Part shown: positions 15,105-23,157 of the stretch, one piece after another
Layout of the letters: the number at the start of each line of letters is the position of its first letter
Position numbering within the stretch: the stretch's first letter is position 1
DNA from: Shewanella fidelis ATCC BAA-318
GTDB taxonomy: Bacteria; Pseudomonadota; Gammaproteobacteria; Enterobacterales; Shewanellaceae
Reading direction: 5' to 3'
DNA: 50,133 nt
NCBI RefSeq assembly: GCF_000518605.1
Contig: NZ_KI912458.1
Coordinates: 407,803-457,935 of the forward strand
Notes under the pieces: model-generated
Database searches by the model: none
What the model was told of the DNA's origin: nothing
The model's input: only the letters and a program-made list of their open reading frames with translations
Position numbers and translations under genes: made by a program

Positions 15105-16103
15105 GTGTCGACAAATAAACAAGCTGTACGAATTGGATTAGCGCTCGGCAGTGGCGCGGCAAAAGGGTGGGCCCATATTGGTGTACTTAATGGTTTAGCT
15201 AAACTCGGTATTTATCCAGATAAAATAGCTGGCTGTTCGATTGGCGCACTGGTTGGTGCCGCTTATGCCAACGATCACCTTGCTGAACTTGAAGATTGGG
15301 TGCGCAGTTTTAGTAGTTGGGACGTGTTAGGTTTAATGGATCTGAGTTGGGGCCGTGGTGGATTAATTGGCGGTGAGCGAGTCTTTGATGTTTTGCAAAA
15401 GCGCATTGGTGATTTGCAAATTGACGATTTAAAGAGACCTTTTGCGGCGGTAGCGACAGATCTATATTCAGGACAAGAGATTTGGTTTACTGAAGGCGAT
15501 TTACGCCATGCTGTACGTGCATCGTGTTCAATGCCTGGGATTTTACCGCCAGTAAAAGTGGGTAACCGCTGGCTTGTTGATGGTGCAGTTGTTAATCCTG
15601 TGCCGGTTTCAGTAAGCCGAGCGATGGATGTTGACTTAGTTATTGCGGTTGATTTACACGGTTTAAAGCGCGGACGTATGCAAGTATTGCCTGTTAATAT
15701 GAAAAGCGATAAGCCGACAGTAGAACAAGTTGAAGAAGCTGAAAAGCATCAAGATAAAGGCTTTACTGATCTACTTGCTCGTGGCCGTGACTATATTACT
15801 GGCTTAACGGATAAATTTTCTTTAAGTGGCAAGTCAGGGGCGCCGCAAAACCCGAACCCAGGCATGCTAGCTGTGATGTCACAATCGATGGATATTTTAG
15901 AGCAGCGCCATAAGCGTGCTCGTTTAATGGGCGATCCGCCAGATATCTGCATTGTGCCAGATTTAGGGGATATCGGTACCATGGAGTTTCATCGTGCAGA
16001 GGAGGCGATAGCAGCCGGTGAAGCTGCGGTAGAAAAGGTCGCACATTTAATTGAAGCGGCTTTAGCGCAACATTCAACTGGCTTGGTAAAGTCAAACAGC
16101 TAG
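15105..16103 (+). CDS. rssA: Patatin-like phospholipase, RssA family
   Basis: 332 residues from GTG 15105. The patatin motifs are complete: oxyanion loop GSGAAKG (15-21), nucleophile elbow GCSIG with Ser45, and the Asp of the dyad in DGAVVNP (Asp159). Length and the N-terminal IGLALGSGAAKGWAHIGVL fit E. coli RssA. It is a cytosolic or membrane-associated lipid acyl hydrolase of unknown physiological role. No RssB response regulator lies next to it here, unlike E. coli. It is convergent with the oxidoreductase gene across a shared terminator. Confidence 0.85.
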   Translation: MSTNKQAVRIGLALGSGAAKGWAHIGVLNGLAKLGIYPDKIAGCSIGALVGAAYANDHLAELEDWVRSFSSWDVLGLMDLSWGRGGLIGGERVFDVLQKRIGDLQIDDLKRPFAAVATDLYSGQEIWFTEGDLRHAVRASCSMPGILPPVKVGNRWLVDGAVVNPVPVSVSRAMDVDLVIAVDLHGLKRGRMQVLPVNMKSDKPTVEQVEEAEKHQDKGFTDLLARGRDYITGLTDKFSLSGKSGAPQNPNPGMLAVMSQSMDILEQRHKRARLMGDPPDICIVPDLGDIGTMEFHRAEEAIAAGEAAVEKVAHLIEAALAQHSTGLVKSNS

Positions 16104-16132
16104 TAACTGCTATGATGCTTGTGTGAAAAATG

Positions 16133-16158
16133 AAAAAGGCGCTGTTAGCGCCTTTTTC
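16133..16158. terminator. Bidirectional terminator between rssA and the oxidoreductase gene
   Basis: AAAAAGGCGCT pairs with AGCGCCTTTTT around a short loop. A-run and T-run on both sides let it serve both convergent genes. Confidence 0.85.
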
Positions 16159-16175
16159 ATATGTTTAAAGGATAA

Positions 16176-17174
16176 TTAAGCGATTTTAACTATCATTTTG
16201 CCTCTGTTTTTACCTTCAAATAAGCCGATAAATGCAGCGGGTGCGTTTTGTAAACCTTCATAGATAGTTTGTTCAGCTTGTACTTCGCCATTAGCGAGCC
16301 ATTGCCCCATTTGTGCTGCAAACTCGCCATAGTGATCCCAATGTTCAAATACAATAAAGCCTTCAATTTTTAGCTTTTTGATAATAATCTGTGCAAGATT
16401 ATTAGGACCAGGTGTTGGCGTTGTATCATTGTACTGTGCAATCATGCCACACACAGCAATGCGGCCATGATCTTTCATGTGATTTAGTGCTGCAGTTAAG
16501 TGATCACCGCCAACGTTTTCAAAATAAACATCGATACCTTCTGGCGCCGCTTGAGCGAGCGCTGCATTTAAGTCACCACTGGTTTTGTAGTTAATCACTG
16601 CATCTATACCTAGGTTAGTCAGATATTGCGCTTTGTCATCACTACCGACAGAAGCGACAACTCTCGCGCCCATCAATTTACCTATTTGTGCCACAACACT
16701 GCCAACGGCGCCAGATGCAGCTGAAACGAACAAGGTTTCACCTGTTTTTAACTCTGCAATCCGCTTGAGGCCAGTCCAGGCTGTCATTCCCGGCATACCT
16801 AACACGCCTAAAAAATGCGATGCACACAGTGGTGTTTCTGGTAGGCGGGTGATCTCTGTGCCATCACTGACAAAATGGCTGCGCCAACCAAGCATACTGC
16901 TGACTTTACATCCCACAGGAAAATCAGGGTTGAGTGACTCAATAACTTCGCCAATTGCACCACCTTCAAGTACAGCCCCAATCTCAAATGGTGCTATGTA
17001 GCTTTTTCTATCAATCATTCGTCCACGCATATAAGGGTCGACTGACATCCACTGGTTCTTAACTAGAAACTCGCCTGGCTGAATCGCCGCGAGTGTTTGT
17101 TCTGCATGGCTAAAGTTATCGCTTGTTGGCATACCTTCAGGGCGAGAGCTTAGTTGAATAACTTGAGATTTCAT
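16176..17174 (-). CDS. curA: NADPH-dependent oxidoreductase, CurA/PTGR-type MDR family
   Basis: 332 residues. Typical features of zinc-free medium-chain reductases are present: WMSVDPYMRGRM near residue 42, the cofactor motif AASGAVGSVVAQIGK (about 149-163), YFENVGG, and the C-terminal GKNRGKMIVKI. The family reduces alkenal or enone double bonds with NADPH, as in curcumin reductase CurA and prostaglandin reductase. In bacteria it is often linked to detoxification of reactive carbonyls. It is divergent from an OhrR/MarR-type regulator, which probably controls it. Confidence 0.85.
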   Translation of the reverse strand: MKSQVIQLSSRPEGMPTSDNFSHAEQTLAAIQPGEFLVKNQWMSVDPYMRGRMIDRKSYIAPFEIGAVLEGGAIGEVIESLNPDFPVGCKVSSMLGWRSHFVSDGTEITRLPETPLCASHFLGVLGMPGMTAWTGLKRIAELKTGETLFVSAASGAVGSVVAQIGKLMGARVVASVGSDDKAQYLTNLGIDAVINYKTSGDLNAALAQAAPEGIDVYFENVGGDHLTAALNHMKDHGRIAVCGMIAQYNDTTPTPGPNNLAQIIIKKLKIEGFIVFEHWDHYGEFAAQMGQWLANGEVQAEQTIYEGLQNAPAAFIGLFEGKNRGKMIVKIA

Positions 17175-17191
17175 CCTAGTCCTTAATTTAA

Positions 17192-17203
17192 TTTGTGCGC
17201 AAA
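17192..17203. promoter_or_regulatory. Candidate operator 1 between curA and the MarR-type gene
   Basis: TTTGTGCGCAAA is nearly palindromic and differs at one base from the sequence at 17249-17260. It lies 18 nt upstream of the curA start, where a repressor would block transcription or promoter escape. Confidence 0.45.
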
Positions 17204-17248
17204 GTATTTGTCCGTATCATAGGTAAAGCTAATAGCGATTGCAAATGC

Positions 17249-17260
17249 TTTGCGCGCAAA
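17249..17260. promoter_or_regulatory. Candidate operator 2 between curA and the MarR-type gene
   Basis: TTTGCGCGCAAA is a perfect 12-bp palindrome, with its centre 57 bp from operator 1. The pair suggests two regulator dimers in the divergent promoter region. Confidence 0.45.
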
Positions 17261-17310
17261 CTAACTAGTATTGGTCGTTGGCTAGTGTTAGCGAATAATG
17301 TACGTTAATA

Positions 17311-17796
17311 TTGCTATTATCTCGCCATAAATACTTATTCGTTGTGACTGACAAGCTGCCAAATACACCGGCCGATGCCACCCTTTCTGATAATGTTTGT
17401 TTTGCACTTTATACTGCAACCAATGCATTGATGCGCGCTTACCGACCGTTACTAGAACGCTATGAATTAACTTACCCTCAATATTTGGTCATGCAGGCGC
17501 TATGGCTGCAAGACAGAATGAGCTTAACCCAAGTATCAAAGTCAACACGGCTTGATATGGGAACCTTAACACCAATCGTTAAGCGTCTTGAAACTAAGGG
17601 ATTTTTACAACGTCATGCCGATGCTACAGATGAACGTAAAAAGGTTATCGTGCTTACCGAGTCTGGTAAACAGTTAAAACTAGAGGCGTTGGCGCTAAAG
17701 CAAACCTTACTTGATAAAGTGGCCATGAGTAGTGGTGAGGTTGAGCAGCTTAGGCAGCTTTGCCTTACCCTTACTCAAGAGTTGACTCATAATTAG
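17311..17796 (+). CDS. MarR-family regulator, OhrR-like
   Basis: The frame starts at TTG 17311; GTG 17344 is an equally likely start and would remove 11 residues. A Cys in NVCFALYTATNAL (residue 30 from TTG, 19 from GTG) sits where OhrR proteins carry the peroxide-sensing Cys. It is followed by YRPLLERYELTYPQYLVM, a well-conserved OhrR stretch. The winged helix (MGTLTPIVKRLETKGFL, then the wing DATDERKKVIVLTESG) is complete. It is likely a redox- or electrophile-responsive repressor of curA and of itself, binding the paired palindromes upstream. Confidence 0.8.
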   Translation: MLLSRHKYLFVVTDKLPNTPADATLSDNVCFALYTATNALMRAYRPLLERYELTYPQYLVMQALWLQDRMSLTQVSKSTRLDMGTLTPIVKRLETKGFLQRHADATDERKKVIVLTESGKQLKLEALALKQTLLDKVAMSSGEVEQLRQLCLTLTQELTHN

Positions 17797-17908
17797 CGGC
17801 GCTAAAGCGTCAGCTGCTTTAAAAATAGGCAATCGAATTTTATTTGGTTAAATCGGCACGTTAAATGCTTCATTCGGGGTAATTCTATTTTACGCCGGCA
17901 TTTTGACG

Positions 17909-18592
17909 ATGAATCCATTGAGCAGTATTAACAATTCGATTAATAGTAATGCGCTATCAGACGCCTATGGTGTTAATAGTGGTCAGTCAAATGTCAGTAG
18001 CACTGCAGCTAAGGCTAGTTTGCCGGCAAAAACGCCTGATACTGCTAATAGTGAGTTAACCAAAAATGACAATACTTTGGTGTTGTCAGGCCGCGCCGAA
18101 CGGGCACAAAAAATTGAAGCCATGGCCAATGATTTCTTTAAAGGCGGGCATTTTAATACTGCGCAGTTACCACAGTTGATCCAACGTTTATATCAAGACG
18201 GTATTTTGTCAGAAGGGCAGCTTAATCGTTTATCTCACAGTGGTTTTGATATTCCACCCGCCAGTGAACAATCATTAGCAAATTTTATTGATGAGCAGCG
18301 TAAAGGATTAAGCGATAGTGATGAAGATAAAAAGCTAGCAGAGATGCTTGATGATGCAAAATGGGTAATGGGCGCAATGGATGTGTCACAATCTCCACTT
18401 GTTGCACAAAAGGCTAATCGTGTTTCGAGTCAGATCACGGCACTGTTGCAGTCAGACAGACCGTTAACGGATGAGCAAAGAAATCAATATCAAGGGATCA
18501 AATCCTTAATGCAATTAACCGCTATGACCGGAGAGCATCAACAAGCGCACGGTCAACTTAATAGTTATCTTGCATTAGCCAAACGTCATTAA
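17909..18592 (+). CDS. Hypothetical protein
   Basis: 227 residues from ATG 17909; a TTG two codons earlier is less likely. The first ~60 residues are Ser/Asn-rich and probably disordered. The rest is helical with no signal peptide or membrane segment. Residues about 75-110 (FFKGGHFNTAQLPQLIQRLYQDGILSEGQ is the surrounding stretch, seen as NTAQLPQLI and GILSEGQL) look like a small helical domain. No family is recognised. It stands alone between the MarR gene and nrdD. Confidence 0.65.
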   Translation: MNPLSSINNSINSNALSDAYGVNSGQSNVSSTAAKASLPAKTPDTANSELTKNDNTLVLSGRAERAQKIEAMANDFFKGGHFNTAQLPQLIQRLYQDGILSEGQLNRLSHSGFDIPPASEQSLANFIDEQRKGLSDSDEDKKLAEMLDDAKWVMGAMDVSQSPLVAQKANRVSSQITALLQSDRPLTDEQRNQYQGIKSLMQLTAMTGEHQQAHGQLNSYLALAKRH

Positions 18593-18880
18593 GCTAAGCG
18601 GATCATGTCTTCAATTGCAACTTATATTCGACTACAGCACAGTACAAAAGGTGAGTACTAAAGTGACCAGTTAGTACTTACTTTTACCTCTTTGTCAGCC
18701 CAGCCAATAAGTTGCAATTACTGAACTGGCTGGTTAGTGATTTCAACTATTTTTTATCCACATTTTATACCTATATTATCCTGTCACTAACGTGCTAAAC
18801 GTTTCTCGTCAAGGTCATAATTTGAGATAAGCGGGTTTATTTGCAGAACTGTTTTCTTATTGTCTTCCTCTTTTAAAATA
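18593..18880. other. Intergenic region rich in inverted repeats
   Basis: An outer 13-bp perfect inverted repeat (AATTGCAACTTAT at 18613-18625, ATAAGTTGCAATT at 18707-18719) encloses an inner hairpin (TGAGTACTAA 18652-18661, TTAGTACTTA 18671-18680, one mismatch). No open frame lies inside. It could be a structured RNA, a short transposable relic, or a terminator region for the preceding gene. Confidence 0.45.
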
Positions 18881-18894
18881 ATGATCTGGATCAA
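18881..18894 (+). promoter_or_regulatory. Candidate FNR/EtrA box upstream of nrdD
   Basis: ATGATCTGGATCAA matches TTGAT-N4-ATCAA at 9 of 10 positions. It lies 110 nt before the nrdD start. Activation under anoxia by the FNR homologue (EtrA in Shewanella) fits an oxygen-sensitive reductase. Confidence 0.6.
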
Positions 18895-18922
18895 AGTACT
18901 GAATCGGTTTTTATAGCTTAAT

Positions 18923-18938
18923 GCGCCACATATTGTGA
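18923..18938 (+). promoter_or_regulatory. Candidate NrdR box 1 (weaker)
   Basis: GCGCCACATATTGTGA matches the 16-bp NrdR consensus at about 10 positions and lies exactly 31 bp upstream of the second box. Paired boxes three helical turns apart are typical of NrdR targets. Confidence 0.5.
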
Positions 18939-18953
18939 TGTATTGAAAAAGTG

Positions 18954-18969
18954 GCACTATATATAGTGT
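18954..18969 (+). promoter_or_regulatory. NrdR box 2 (strong)
   Basis: GCACTATATATAGTGT matches the NrdR consensus acaCwAtATaTwGtgt almost fully and contains a 14-bp perfect palindrome. It lies 34 nt before the nrdD ATG, so NrdR would repress nrdD when dATP is high. Confidence 0.8.
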
Positions 18970-19003
18970 TACTTAGTAACGAGAGCTAAAGAGGACTTAT
19001 ACA

Positions 19004-21121
19004 ATGCCAGTGGTTATAAAACGGGATGGTTACCGTACGCCTTTTGACGAAACAAGGATTAAAGATGCCGTGATAGCAGCTGCTAACTCGGCAGGCATTG
19101 AGTGCGTTGAATATGCACAACAAGTGGCAGAAAAAGTAAAAAACAGTGTCGCAGAATTGGATGAAGTTAAGATCCATGACTTACAAGATACGGTTGAAAA
19201 CTTGCTTATGGAAGGTCCATACAAGTCACTTGCGCGTATGTATATTGAGTACCGCCATGATCGCGATACCCATCGTGAAGTGAGCAGTCGTTTAAATAAA
19301 GAGATCCGCGGCTTGGTAGAACAAAGCAACGCAGCTTTATTAAATGAAAACGCCAACAAAGACTCTAAAGTTATTCCTACTCAGCGTGACTTGTTAGCAG
19401 GTATTGTGGCTAAGCACTATGCTAAGTGTCATATTCTGCCAAAAGACGTGGTTGCTGCTCATGAGTCGGGTGAAATTCATTATCACGACCTAGATTACGC
19501 ACCATTCTTCCCTATGTTTAACTGCATGCTTATCGATTTAAGCGGCATGTTAACTCATGGCTTTAAAATGGGTAATGCTGAAATTGAAACACCTAAGTCA
19601 ATTTCAACTGCAACTGCAGTTACAGCGCAAATTATTGCTCAAGTAGCAAGTCATATTTATGGCGGCACAACCATTAACCGTATTGACGAAGTCCTTGCGC
19701 CTTTTGTTGCTAAAAGCTACGACAAGCATTACCAAATCGCTTTAAACTGGGGCATTACTGACGCTAAAGCTTTTGCGACTGCGCAAACTGAAAAAGAGTG
19801 TCACGATGCGTTCCAGTCACTAGAGTATGAAGTTAACACACTACACACTGCTAACGGCCAAACGCCATTTGTGACCTTTGGTTTTGGCTTAGGTACATCG
19901 TGGGAGTCGCGCTTAATTCAACAGTCGATGATGAAAGTGCGTATTGCAGGTCTTGGTAAAAACCGTAAAACAGCGGTATTCCCTAAACTTGTATTTGCTA
20001 TTCGTGACGGTGTTAACCACAAGGCTGGTGATTGCAATTATGATATTAAGCAACTCGCGCTTAAGTGTGCTTCAACCCGTATGTACCCAGATATTCTGAA
20101 CTACGAACAAGTTGAACGCGTAACGGGATCATTCAAAACGCCTATGGGTTGCCGCAGCTTCCTAGGTACTTACGAGCAAGATGGTGAGTTAGTACATGAA
20201 GGCCGTAATAACCTTGGTGTTGTGAGCTTGAACTTGCCACGTATTGCGCTTGAAGCAAATGGCGATGAAGCTGAGTTCTATCGTATTTTAGATGCGCGCT
20301 TAGTGATGGCTCGTAAAGCGCTAGATACGCGTATTTCTCGCCTTGAAGGTGTTAAAGCTCGCGTTGCACCAATCCTTTATATGGAAGGTGCATGTGGTGT
20401 ACGTTTACGCGCTGATGATGATATTTCTGAAATCTTCAAAAATGGCCGTGCGTCAATTTCACTGGGTTATATTGGTTTACACGAAACCATCAACGCACTT
20501 TATGGCACTGAAGAGCATGTTTACGATAGTGAACTACTACGTGAAAAAGCGATTGCAGTAATCAAGTACATGAAGAAAGCGACTGATAGGTGGAAAGCTG
20601 AATCAGGATATGCATTTAGCTTATACAGTACGCCAAGTGAAAACCTATGTAGTCGTTTCTGCGCATTAGATACTAAAGTATTTGGTGTTGTTGAAGGCGT
20701 AACAGCAAAAGGCTACTACACAAACAGTTTCCACTTGGACGTTGAAAAGCAAGTCAACCCATACGATAAAATTGACTTTGAGCAGCCATACCCAGAGTTA
20801 GCGAACGGTGGTTTCATTTGTTACGGTGAGTTCCCTAACATGCAGAACAACGTGGAAGCGTTAGAAGATGTATGGGATTACAGTTATAGCCGCGTGCCAT
20901 ATTATGGTACAAACACGCCTATCGATGAGTGTTATGACTGTGGTTACACTGGCGAATTTAGTTGTACCAGCAAAGGTTTTACTTGCCCTAAATGTGGCAA
21001 CCATGAGCCGAGCCGTGTATCGGTAACTCGCCGCGTATGTGGTTACTTAGGTAGCCCAGATGCAAGACCGTTTAACTACGGTAAGCAAGAAGAAGTGAAG
21101 CGCCGCGTTAAACATTTATAA
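19004..21121 (+). CDS. nrdD: Anaerobic ribonucleoside-triphosphate reductase
   Basis: 705 residues, the normal length. It converts ribonucleoside triphosphates to deoxy forms by glycyl-radical chemistry. The N-terminal ~95 residues are an ATP-cone (VIKRDGYRTPFDETRI...) for allosteric control. The glycyl-radical motif is RRVCGYLGSPDARPF with radical Gly680. Just before it are four zinc ligands, Cys643, Cys646, Cys661 and Cys664 (CYDC and CPKC). ATG 19004 follows GAGG about 10 nt upstream. FNR-like and NrdR sites lie in front, and the activase nrdG follows after a terminator-like hairpin. Confidence 0.97.
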   Translation: MPVVIKRDGYRTPFDETRIKDAVIAAANSAGIECVEYAQQVAEKVKNSVAELDEVKIHDLQDTVENLLMEGPYKSLARMYIEYRHDRDTHREVSSRLNKEIRGLVEQSNAALLNENANKDSKVIPTQRDLLAGIVAKHYAKCHILPKDVVAAHESGEIHYHDLDYAPFFPMFNCMLIDLSGMLTHGFKMGNAEIETPKSISTATAVTAQIIAQVASHIYGGTTINRIDEVLAPFVAKSYDKHYQIALNWGITDAKAFATAQTEKECHDAFQSLEYEVNTLHTANGQTPFVTFGFGLGTSWESRLIQQSMMKVRIAGLGKNRKTAVFPKLVFAIRDGVNHKAGDCNYDIKQLALKCASTRMYPDILNYEQVERVTGSFKTPMGCRSFLGTYEQDGELVHEGRNNLGVVSLNLPRIALEANGDEAEFYRILDARLVMARKALDTRISRLEGVKARVAPILYMEGACGVRLRADDDISEIFKNGRASISLGYIGLHETINALYGTEEHVYDSELLREKAIAVIKYMKKATDRWKAESGYAFSLYSTPSENLCSRFCALDTKVFGVVEGVTAKGYYTNSFHLDVEKQVNPYDKIDFEQPYPELANGGFICYGEFPNMQNNVEALEDVWDYSYSRVPYYGTNTPIDECYDCGYTGEFSCTSKGFTCPKCGNHEPSRVSVTRRVCGYLGSPDARPFNYGKQEEVKRRVKHL

Positions 21122-21180
21122 TCGAAAGATTAGTGTGTATTCGGGTTGGCTATCACTCAATTGAGGTGTTAGCCAAATTA

Positions 21181-21207
21181 AAGGTGCTGTTATCAGCACC
21201 TTTTTGT
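21181..21207 (+). terminator. Intrinsic terminator between nrdD and nrdG
   Basis: AAGGTGCTG pairs with CAGCACCTT across a small loop, followed by TTTTTGTTTT. It ends 25 nt before the nrdG start and so probably limits nrdG read-through. Confidence 0.75.
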
Positions 21208-21231
21208 TTTATTGGCTGAAACGAGTCTACT

Positions 21232-21696
21232 ATGAATTATCATCAATACTATCAAACCGATGTCATCAATGGGCCTGGTACCAGAGCGACATTATTTGTT
21301 TCAGGCTGTGAGCATCAATGCCGCGGCTGTTATAACCAGTCAACCTGGAACCCTTGCTCTGGTCATGAGTTTGACGAGCAGATGCAGCAACGCATCATTG
21401 ATGATTTGAATGATAACCGTATTAAGCGCCGTGGTTTGTCTTTATCTGGTGGTGATCCGTTATTTCCGGCTAATTTGGATGCGATATTGGCACTGGTTAA
21501 GCGTGTGAATGAGGAGTGTCCGGGAAAAGATATTTGGCTTTGGACTGGTTATACACTCGATAGTCTAACGCCAGCACAGCAACAGGTTGTTGATCGAGTT
21601 AACGTGGTGGTTGATGGTAAGTTTGAGCAAGCCTTAGCTGATCCAAGCTTAGTGTTTAAAGGCAGTAGCAATCAGCAGATCCATTACCTGCGTTAA
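21232..21696 (+). CDS. nrdG: Anaerobic ribonucleotide reductase-activating protein (radical SAM)
   Basis: 154 residues. The radical-SAM cluster motif CEHQCRGC gives Cys26, Cys30 and Cys33, in the CxxxCxxC spacing that binds a 4Fe-4S cluster. The SGGDPLFPANL stretch binds SAM. It generates the glycyl radical on NrdD. Length and the N-terminus (MNYHQYYQTDVINGPGTR) fit E. coli NrdG. It is located 110 nt downstream of nrdD. Its own promoter may exist, since a terminator lies between the two. Confidence 0.95.
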   Translation: MNYHQYYQTDVINGPGTRATLFVSGCEHQCRGCYNQSTWNPCSGHEFDEQMQQRIIDDLNDNRIKRRGLSLSGGDPLFPANLDAILALVKRVNEECPGKDIWLWTGYTLDSLTPAQQQVVDRVNVVVDGKFEQALADPSLVFKGSSNQQIHYLR

Positions 21697-21859
21697 GCGC
21701 TGAATTACGCTGTTTTTTTGAACGCTAAGCAGTTTAGTCATAAACCTAGGCAAAATAGGCCTAGATGCTGTTATAATGGCTGGATATTTGAAAGGCAGCG
21801 TCAGTTTATGGTGCTGTTTTGTTTCTAAAGCTATTTAGATCTGAATTTAAGGTTTATAA

Positions 21860-22216
21860 ATGAATTTAAAGCAGGAGCTGCAAACGCTCAACGATAAGTT
21901 AGATAAATTTCGTCGTAAGCTAGCAGCAGCTGAAAAACGCAGCGATCCAACAGTCGTGTTCCAGTTTAAGCAAGAGATTGCCGCGATTACTAAACGGATC
22001 AGCAGCGTTAAAGCACAACAAACACGTGAATTAAGCAAGCAGGGTAGCACTGTTGCTGGGCTTAAGTTTAATCGTGTATTGACCAAAGCTGAGCAAGCTG
22101 ACATGGGTAAATTGAAAAAGTCAGTGAAAGGCTTAGTTGTTGTGCACCCTATGACGGCATTAGGCCGTGAAATGGGAATTAAGCAAGTCACAGGTTTTGC
22201 CCCAAAAGAGTTTTAA
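21860..22216 (+). CDS. yibL: YibL family ribosome-associated protein
   Basis: 118 residues. The N-terminal half is a charged helical hairpin, probably coiled coil. The C-terminal half carries the strongly conserved family block KAEQADMGKLKKSVKGLVV followed by HPMTALGREMG and TGF. In E. coli YibL has been found with ribosomal particles, and its role is unclear. It is a single gene with its own upstream space. Confidence 0.85.
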   Translation: MNLKQELQTLNDKLDKFRRKLAAAEKRSDPTVVFQFKQEIAAITKRISSVKAQQTRELSKQGSTVAGLKFNRVLTKAEQADMGKLKKSVKGLVVVHPMTALGREMGIKQVTGFAPKEF

Positions 22217-22429
22217 GTCGGTTTAGTTATCGATTTAGTGAGCCGCTTCAAGGTTATCACTAGGTAGTAGGCTTATGCTGGCTCGATGATAGATTAAGGG
22301 GACATCATTTACTTGGTGCACTTAGTCGTTATATTCATAGAGCTAGCAAGAGTTTCGTCTCAAGCATTTATTTTCTTTATCAGGATGTTTGCAGTCTCAA
22401 GGAATGAGAGTTGTCGTTAAGGTTTTTTC

Positions 22430-23059
22430 ATGTCGATTAAATACATCGCGTCTTCAAAATTACCAACCCCTTGGGGTGTTTTCGAAATGCATGGTTTTGA
22501 AGATAGTGAGACGGGTAAAGAGCACGTTGCGCTTACCTTTGGTACGTTTTCTCCAGGCGCTGCAGTTTTAGGGCGTATTCATTCAGAATGTCTTACTGGT
22601 GATGCACTGTTTAGTTTACGTTGTGATTGCGGTTTTCAGCTGCAAACCGCGATGCAAAATATTGCTGAAGAAGGCCAAGGCTTTATTCTCTACTTACGCC
22701 AAGAAGGGCGGGGTATTGGCTTACTGAATAAAATTCGTGCTTATGAGTTGCAAGATCAAGGCGCCAATACCGTTGAAGCTAATGAGCGTTTAGGTTTTGA
22801 AGCGGATATGCGTAAATACGACATGATCATTCCGATGATGCAGAAAATCGGTATCGATAAAGTGCGCTTGATGACCAACAATCCGCGTAAGGTTAAAGCG
22901 ATGCAAAGCTTTGGTTTAGAAGTGGTTGAGCGTGTACCACTGCAAGTAGGTAAGAACCGCTATAACGAAAATTATCTAAAGACCAAATCGACCCAACTGG
23001 GTCACATGATGTCAGAACATCACTTTACTGAAGCCGAACTGGGCGACACTAAAGACTAA
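22430..23059 (+). CDS. ribA: GTP cyclohydrolase II (riboflavin synthesis)
   Basis: 209 residues, a stand-alone RibA that opens the imidazole ring of GTP to give the pyrimidine precursor of riboflavin. Zinc ligands are Cys54, Cys65 and Cys67 ([16 protein letters not shown]). The catalytic loop RQEGRGIGL is at residues 90-98. The C-terminal [17 protein letters not shown] is typical of the E. coli type. No FMN riboswitch is recognised in the 213 nt upstream. Confidence 0.95.
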   Translation: MSIKYIASSKLPTPWGVFEMHGFEDSETGKEHVALTFGTFSPGAAVLGRIHSECLTGDALFSLRCDCGFQLQTAMQNIAEEGQGFILYLRQEGRGIGLLNKIRAYELQDQGANTVEANERLGFEADMRKYDMIIPMMQKIGIDKVRLMTNNPRKVKAMQSFGLEVVERVPLQVGKNRYNENYLKTKSTQLGHMMSEHHFTEAELGDTKD

Positions 23060-23066
23060 GCCTAGA

Positions 23067-23101
23067 TGGGTAAAAGCGTTAATTTTCTTGGCTTTTACCC
23101 A
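23067..23101 (+). other. Hairpin after ribA
   Basis: TGGGTAAAAGC at 23067-23077 pairs fully with GCTTTTACCCA at 23091-23101. No T-run follows, so its role as a terminator is uncertain. Confidence 0.5.
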
Positions 23102-23157
23102 GTTATACCGCTATATTCGGGCTATCACTTAGTAGTTTATTATCGCTAATTTAGTCT

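Noticed and set aside
22217..22429. Possible FMN riboswitch before ribA
   Set aside because: None of the conserved RFN-element blocks could be found in the 213-nt leader.
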